Source of the DNA: Bordetella parapertussis
GTDB taxonomy: Bacteria > Pseudomonadota > Gammaproteobacteria > Burkholderiales > Burkholderiaceae_D
NCBI GenBank assembly: GCA_945867725.1
Contig: CAMBJI010000057.1
Coordinates: 1 to 9,387 of the forward strand
DNA: 9,387 nt
Reading direction: 5' to 3'
The notes under the pieces were generated by a model. It was not told the DNA's origin, ran no database searches, and worked only from the letters and a program-made list of their open reading frames with translations. Shown here piece by piece: positions 5,757 through 9,387 of this stretch (position 1 is its first letter; each line of letters opens with the position of its first letter). The position numbers and the translations under genes were made by a program.

Positions 5757-7468
5757 GGGGTGTCGCGTTTGAAAAGGCGGAAGGACTCATTGCGGTCCGA
5801 GGCGCGGCGGCCTTGCCACAGCAGTGTGAATTCGCTGCCAACCACGCTCAGTTGCGCGCGCTGTTTGCGCACACCGGTATCCTGCACCAACAGAAATTCG
5901 CAGCGCTCGTCGGCTGTTTTTGAAAACTGCACTTCACCCAGATAAGCGAAAGACGCTCGCTGTGCAGGTCCCACACCGCGCGCATTGACGCAGCGGTAGT
6001 TATCCGGCAAATGCTTCTTGATCTGCTGTGCGACCTCCGCATAGCTCTGACCATAATTGAGCCAAGGCAGCCACAATGTCATGAGTAGCAGCCAGCACAG
6101 CACCAGCCCACCGGTGGACAGCACCACCGCACGCCACAGTACCGGTGGCCGGCGACCTAGACGCCATTGCAGCAAGAGCAGCCAGCCTATGGAACTCGCC
6201 AGCGCAATGAGTAATGCGATGAGATTGAATTCAGGTTTGAATCCGGGTGCGAGTTTGAAGGCATTTTTTGCGAGTTGCGCTGGCCAGCCGGTTTGTTTTG
6301 CGATCCACCCGAGCCAGATGAATGCAGCCATTGCGGAGAGTGCCATCACCGAGAACCAGTCAATCGCATTGATGGCGCCGCGTTTTAAGGTGGGCAAGCC
6401 AAAGGTTGCGAGGATGGCGAGGGGCGGCAGCAAGGGCAGCAAATCCACATCGCGTGACACCGGTGCGGCGAGATTCAGCAGCAGCAGCGCTGCAATGCCT
6501 GCTGCTGGCAAAAGAATATGCAAGCTGGCGTGTGTGCGCCATGCATAGATGGCCCAGAGCGCAATAGGCCACGCGGGCCACGCGTACCAGAGCAGTGTTT
6601 TGCCGAGGAATCGGATATTTGCAAAGGTGGGCCCACCCGCCATTAGAAATTTACCGCTCATCCATTGACCTGCCAGTCCTGCATCTGCGGGCACGAGCAG
6701 TGAATGTGCAGCGAACCATGCCAGTGGTATCAGCAGCGTCAGCGGTAGTGTGTACAGCATTAGGGGTTGCAGTACCCGCCGGTAACGCAGTAGCGCCAGT
6801 AAAAACATCGCCATGAGCAAACCCAGCGGCACCGTCCAACCCCGTGTCAGTACAAGCAAACCTAGCGTGGTACCCAGCAGCAGTGCGTCTTTGATTCGCG
6901 TACGGTCAAACACACAGGCAGCAGCATAAAAAGATGTTGCGACCAGAGCCACAAGTAGTGCGGGGGTTGCGGTTTCATGGCTGCGCAGCAGAAGACCGAG
7001 GCAAGCCATGTAAATCAGCAGCGCGCCATCGGCCAGTGTGCGACCGTAATCCAGTGCTGCGGGTTGTCCGCCGAACGCGAGCTTAAGGGGTTGTGCTTCA
7101 CCGCGACCACCCAGCACATAGGCCGTGCGCCAGACGGATGCGGCGCCGATCGCAAAAAATACAAGAATGGAGAGTCGTGCAGCCAGCGCATCGCCGGCGA
7201 TCCAGCCGAACAGCTTGATCAGGATTGCCCCAATCCAGAATGCCAAAGGCCCGTCGTTTGGCATTGGCAGGCCAACAATATTGGGCGACAACCAGTCAGC
7301 CATCGTGCCATGCGCCATGGTCCACATGATCCCAAATCCCGCAGCATCATCAGTTTTCCAGGGATCGCGACGAATGATGCCCGGTAGGATGTAGAGCAGG
7401 CACAGGCCGATCAGTCCCCAGCGCGGTAAGGTGATGGTGGCGGAGGCGGGAAGTCGAACGGGTCTCAT
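5753..7468 (-). CDS. ArnT/PMT-like membrane glycosyltransferase (GT39/GT83 clan)
   Basis: A 571-residue integral membrane protein with roughly 11-13 hydrophobic segments and a soluble C-terminal part of about 110 residues. After the first segment (WGLIGLCLLYILPGII) comes RRDPWKTDDAAGFGIMWTM, then DWLSPNIVGLPMPNDGPLAFW. This aligns with the ArnT pattern PDE...REM...GDW..P..NG...EKPPL.YW: the catalytic acidic pair is Asp40-Asp41 rather than Asp-Glu, and the EKPP lysine is replaced by NDGP at 71-74. The family transfers sugars from polyprenyl-phosphate carriers to lipid A, proteins or other periplasmic acceptors; the acceptor here is unknown. The frame is open to a TTG at 7534, but that lies inside the rpmE2 terminator, so I chose the ATG at 7468, which gives a short cytosolic N terminus; it lacks a clear ribosome binding site. 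The stop overlaps the MATE start. Confidence 0.8.
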   Translation of the reverse strand: MRPVRLPASATITLPRWGLIGLCLLYILPGIIRRDPWKTDDAAGFGIMWTMAHGTMADWLSPNIVGLPMPNDGPLAFWIGAILIKLFGWIAGDALAARLSILVFFAIGAASVWRTAYVLGGRGEAQPLKLAFGGQPAALDYGRTLADGALLIYMACLGLLLRSHETATPALLVALVATSFYAAACVFDRTRIKDALLLGTTLGLLVLTRGWTVPLGLLMAMFLLALLRYRRVLQPLMLYTLPLTLLIPLAWFAAHSLLVPADAGLAGQWMSGKFLMAGGPTFANIRFLGKTLLWYAWPAWPIALWAIYAWRTHASLHILLPAAGIAALLLLNLAAPVSRDVDLLPLLPPLAILATFGLPTLKRGAINAIDWFSVMALSAMAAFIWLGWIAKQTGWPAQLAKNAFKLAPGFKPEFNLIALLIALASSIGWLLLLQWRLGRRPPVLWRAVVLSTGGLVLCWLLLMTLWLPWLNYGQSYAEVAQQIKKHLPDNYRCVNARGVGPAQRASFAYLGEVQFSKTADERCEFLLVQDTGVRKQRAQLSVVGSEFTLLWQGRRASDRNESFRLFKRDTP

Positions 7469-7532
7469 TCGGTGTGGCGGGGTGGTGTGAATCGGGTAGC
7501 GGCTGACGCGCTTATTCTGCCGCAAAGAAAAC

Positions 7533-7558
7533 AAAAAGGCAGCCAGCGCTGCCTTTTT
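7533..7558 (-). terminator. Intrinsic terminator of rpmE2
   Basis: Perfect 11-base arms AAAAAGGCAGC (7533-7543) and GCTGCCTTTTT (7548-7558) enclose a 4-base loop. On the minus strand the stem ends in TTTTT and continues into GTTTTCTTT, a classical intrinsic terminator located 19 bases after the rpmE2 stop. The symmetry also gives a T run on the plus strand, but no plus-strand gene ends here. It separates the ribosomal gene from the glycosyltransferase/MATE pair. Confidence 0.9.
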
Positions 7559-7576
7559 GCGGTGTCAAAGTCGTGA

Positions 7577-7843
7577 TCAGCCTGTGGCTTTGGTCTTGGA
7601 ACCGACCACACCAAACTTCTGGCGGAATTTCTCGACGCGACCTGCGGTATCGACGATCTTGTGCTTGCCGGTGAAGAACGGATGGGATTCCGATGACACT
7701 TCAACCTTCAGCAGCGGATAGTCGTTACCTTCAAAATTGATGGTTTCGCGGGTCTGCACGGTCGAACGGGTGATGAATTTGAAATCGCAGGACAGGTCGT
7801 GAACGACGATGTCGCGGTATGCGGGATGAATGCCTTCTTTCAT
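7577..7843 (-). CDS. rpmE2: 50S ribosomal protein L31, type B
   Basis: An 88-residue protein, the usual length for type B L31, a component of the large ribosomal subunit. The start [16 protein letters not shown] and the block [17 protein letters not shown] (50-66), followed by [11 protein letters not shown], are typical. Type A L31 binds zinc through CxxC cysteines; here there is only one cysteine (Cys19, in LSCDF), so this is the zinc-free form, which in many bacteria replaces type A under zinc shortage but in betaproteobacteria is often the only copy. The start has GAGAG just upstream. It lies directly downstream of rho, as is common in this group, with a -10 box of its own in the gap and a strong terminator after it. 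I see no Zur-like palindrome in the upstream gap by eye. Confidence 0.96.
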   Translation of the reverse strand: MKEGIHPAYRDIVVHDLSCDFKFITRSTVQTRETINFEGNDYPLLKVEVSSESHPFFTGKHKIVDTAGRVEKFRQKFGVVGSKTKATG

Positions 7844-7942
7844 AATGCTCTCACTGATATGGGGTAGCCAATCGCCACTTCGTCGGTCTGTGCTGCTTCA
7901 TGACCCGGTTGGCGTTCACTTGCCCGGTTTAAAAGAAACGGG

Positions 7943-7948
7943 ATTATA
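7943..7948 (-). promoter_or_regulatory. Candidate -10 box of the rpmE2 promoter
   Basis: On the minus strand this reads TATAAT, an exact sigma-70 -10 match, in the 262-base gap between rho and rpmE2. The hexamers at 16-18 bases spacing (such as GGCTCA) are poor -35 matches. Transcription would begin near 7936, giving a leader of about 93 nucleotides before the rpmE2 ATG at 7843. The leader holds two copies of AACCGGG (starting near 7930 and 7906) and a short GCCAA/TTGGC pairing, too weak to call a regulatory structure. Confidence 0.5.
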
Positions 7949-8035
7949 TAGGGAAATCAAGGGCTTGAGCCACAGTTTTGCGCCCGACCGACGCCATTGG
8001 GCCCGACATGCATCGGGGTGACGCCGCCCCAGTCC

Positions 8036-8098
8036 GTCTGAACGCATGCTTGGATTCCAGCTTTTGCCGGAATCCAGCGTCTTTATTTCAATTCAGAC
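8036..8098. repeat. Nested palindromic repeat between rho and rpmE2 (REP/dRS3-like)
   Basis: An inner hairpin has arms TGGATTCC (8051-8058) and GGAATCCA (8069-8076) around a 10-base centre that itself can pair two more bases around TTTT. ATTCC-10 bases-GGAAT has the same spacing as the neisserial dRS3 repeat (ATTCCC-8 bases-GGGAAT), though the inner C/G pair is not kept. An outer pair GTCTGAA (8036-8042) and TTCAGAC (8092-8098) flanks it. It lies 8-70 bases after the rho stop. On the rho strand no T run follows, so it is not a standard intrinsic terminator, though it could protect the rho 3' end. Only one copy is seen in this window. Confidence 0.55.
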
Positions 8099-8105
8099 AA
8101 TTTTC

Positions 8106-9371
8106 TTACGATCCGCCACGGCGCATCATGTCAAAGAACTCGACGTTGTTCTTCGTTGCCTTCATCTTGTCGAGAATGAACTCCATCGCCTCGATCTCGT
8201 CCATGCTGTAGAGCAGCTTGCGCAGGATCCAGACTTTTTGCAGGACGTCAGGTTTGATTAGTAGCTCTTCGCGCCGGGTGCCCGATTTATTCAGGTTGAT
8301 TGCGGGATAAACGCGCTTTTCAGCCAGACGGCGCTCAAGGTGCACTTCCATGTTGCCCGTGCCTTTGAATTCTTCAAAGATCACATCGTCCATACGGCTG
8401 CCGGTTTCGATCAGTGCGGTGGCGATGATGGTCAGCGAGCCGCCTTCTTCGATATTGCGTGCTGCACCAAAGAAGCGTTTGGGGCGCTGCAGCGCATTTG
8501 CATCCACACCACCGGTCAGTACTTTGCCAGACGCGGGAATCACGGTGTTGTACGCGCGGGCAAGTCGGGTGATGGAGTCGAGCAGGATGACGACATCCTT
8601 TTTCATTTCCACCAAACGCTTGGCTTTTTCCAGCACCATCTCGGCGACCTGCACATGACGCGTGGCGGGTTCGTCGAAGGTTGAGGCGACTACTTCGCCG
8701 CGCACCGAGCGCTGCATCTCCGTTACCTCTTCCGGACGCTCGTCGATCAGCAGCACGATCAGCGTGATATCAGGATGGTTGGAGGTGATCGCATGTGCGA
8801 TGTGCTGCAGTATCACGGACTTACCCGATTTGGGCGACGCGACCAGCAAGCCGCGCTGACCTTTGCCGATCGGCGCGATCATGTCGATGATGCGACCGGT
8901 GATGTTCTCTTCGCCGCGCATCTCGCGTTCCAGCAGCAGCGGCTGGTTCGGGTGCAGCGGTGTCAGATTTTCAAACAGAATCTTGTGCTTCGAGGCTTCC
9001 GGTGATTCGCCATTGACCTTGTCGACTTTGACCAATGCAAAGTAGCGTTCGCCGTCCTTCGGTGTACGCACTTCGCCTTCGATGGAATCACCGGTGTGCA
9101 GATTAAAGCGGCGAATCTGCGAAGGCGAGATGTAGATGTCATCCGTAGATGCCATGTAGCTGGCATCCGGTGAGCGCAGGAAGCCAAAGCCATCGGGCAG
9201 GACTTCAAGTACGCCATCTCCGAAAATTTGTTCACCCGACTTGGCGCGTTTTTTCAGGATGGCGAACATCAGTTCTTGTTTGCGCAGGCGAGCCGCGTTG
9301 TCGATGTCGAGGCCGATGGCCATTTCCAGCAAAGCGGAAACGTGGAGTGCCTTTAATTCAGATAGATGCAT
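8106..9371 (-). CDS. rho: Transcription termination factor Rho
   Basis: A complete 421-residue Rho (E. coli 419), the hexameric RNA-dependent ATPase that ends transcription at Rho-dependent sites. N-terminal helical domain begins [18 protein letters not shown]. The OB-fold primary RNA site has DGFGFLRSP at 60-68. ATPase features follow E. coli numbering: Walker [10 protein letters not shown] at 177-185 with Lys181 and Lys184 (Ser185 for Thr), catalytic Glu211 in [10 protein letters not shown], Walker [11 protein letters not shown] with Asp265, the Q-loop [19 protein letters not shown] from 281, and the R-loop/arginine-finger part [20 protein letters not shown] (334-353). It lacks the long insert found in some actinobacterial Rho. 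The start codon is 16 bases from the window end, so its promoter and any autoregulatory leader are outside. It is followed by the palindromic repeat and rpmE2. Confidence 0.98.
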   Translation of the reverse strand: MHLSELKALHVSALLEMAIGLDIDNAARLRKQELMFAILKKRAKSGEQIFGDGVLEVLPDGFGFLRSPDASYMASTDDIYISPSQIRRFNLHTGDSIEGEVRTPKDGERYFALVKVDKVNGESPEASKHKILFENLTPLHPNQPLLLEREMRGEENITGRIIDMIAPIGKGQRGLLVASPKSGKSVILQHIAHAITSNHPDITLIVLLIDERPEEVTEMQRSVRGEVVASTFDEPATRHVQVAEMVLEKAKRLVEMKKDVVILLDSITRLARAYNTVIPASGKVLTGGVDANALQRPKRFFGAARNIEEGGSLTIIATALIETGSRMDDVIFEEFKGTGNMEVHLERRLAEKRVYPAINLNKSGTRREELLIKPDVLQKVWILRKLLYSMDEIEAMEFILDKMKATKNNVEFFDMMRRGGS

Positions 9372-9387
9372 ATGGTCAGGTCCCGGG

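Noticed and set aside
5754..7394. Several open frames of 60-160 codons on the plus strand across the glycosyltransferase gene
   Set aside because: They are antisense shadows of a long GC-rich membrane protein, with no ribosome binding sites or sensible protein features.
7985..8033. GC-rich stretch with CCCGA/TCGGG arms in the rho/rpmE2 gap
   Set aside because: The stem has only five pairs and no T run follows it on either strand; not supported as a terminator or riboswitch.
8034..8042. CCGTCTGAA, nine bases of the neisserial DNA uptake sequence
   Set aside because: Only one copy with mismatches before it, no other copy in the window, and the proteins do not point to Neisseriaceae; most likely chance.

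Overview
The window looks like ordinary chromosome from a betaproteobacterium, most likely of the order Burkholderiales. This rests on the close agreement of the Rho and phosphoserine aminotransferase sequences with my memory of that group, on the adjacent rho and type B L31 genes, and on moderate GC content. I could not run a search, so the genus is open. I see no phage, plasmid, insertion sequence, CRISPR, tRNA or rRNA. No interval without a gene exceeds 300 bases; the longest are 262 bases (rpmE2/rho) and 217 bases (MFS/serC).

Left part (1-2055). The 3' end of an AMP-forming acyl-CoA synthetase runs rightward and converges on a leftward two-gene unit: an MFS transporter of the anion:cation symporter type followed 11 bases later by a small exported protein of unknown function. 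An A/T-rich perfect inverted repeat lies where the convergent genes meet. The acyl-CoA synthetase end carries Gln where the family's catalytic Lys is expected.

Middle (2056-4312). Divergent from the MFS gene is serC, for serine and pyridoxal phosphate synthesis, with a consensus -10 box far upstream and a terminator-like hairpin overlapping its stop codon. It is followed by an unrecognised cytosolic protein of 244 residues and, 12 bases further on, a 38-residue proline-rich acidic protein with its own good ribosome binding site.

Right part (4350-9371), all leftward. In transcription order these are rho (complete), rpmE2 (ribosomal protein L31, type B), a strong hairpin terminator, then an ArnT/PMT-like membrane glycosyltransferase overlapping by ATGA a NorM-type MATE exporter. 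rpmE2 has a perfect -10 box in the rho/rpmE2 gap, so it probably has its own promoter. The same gap holds a nested palindromic repeat.

I do not see a convincing new multi-gene system. The items most worth checking are the missing catalytic lysine in the ligase fragment, the uncharacterised gene plus micro-protein pair behind serC, the coupled glycosyltransferase/MATE pair, the isolated position of serC, and the palindrome between rho and rpmE2.
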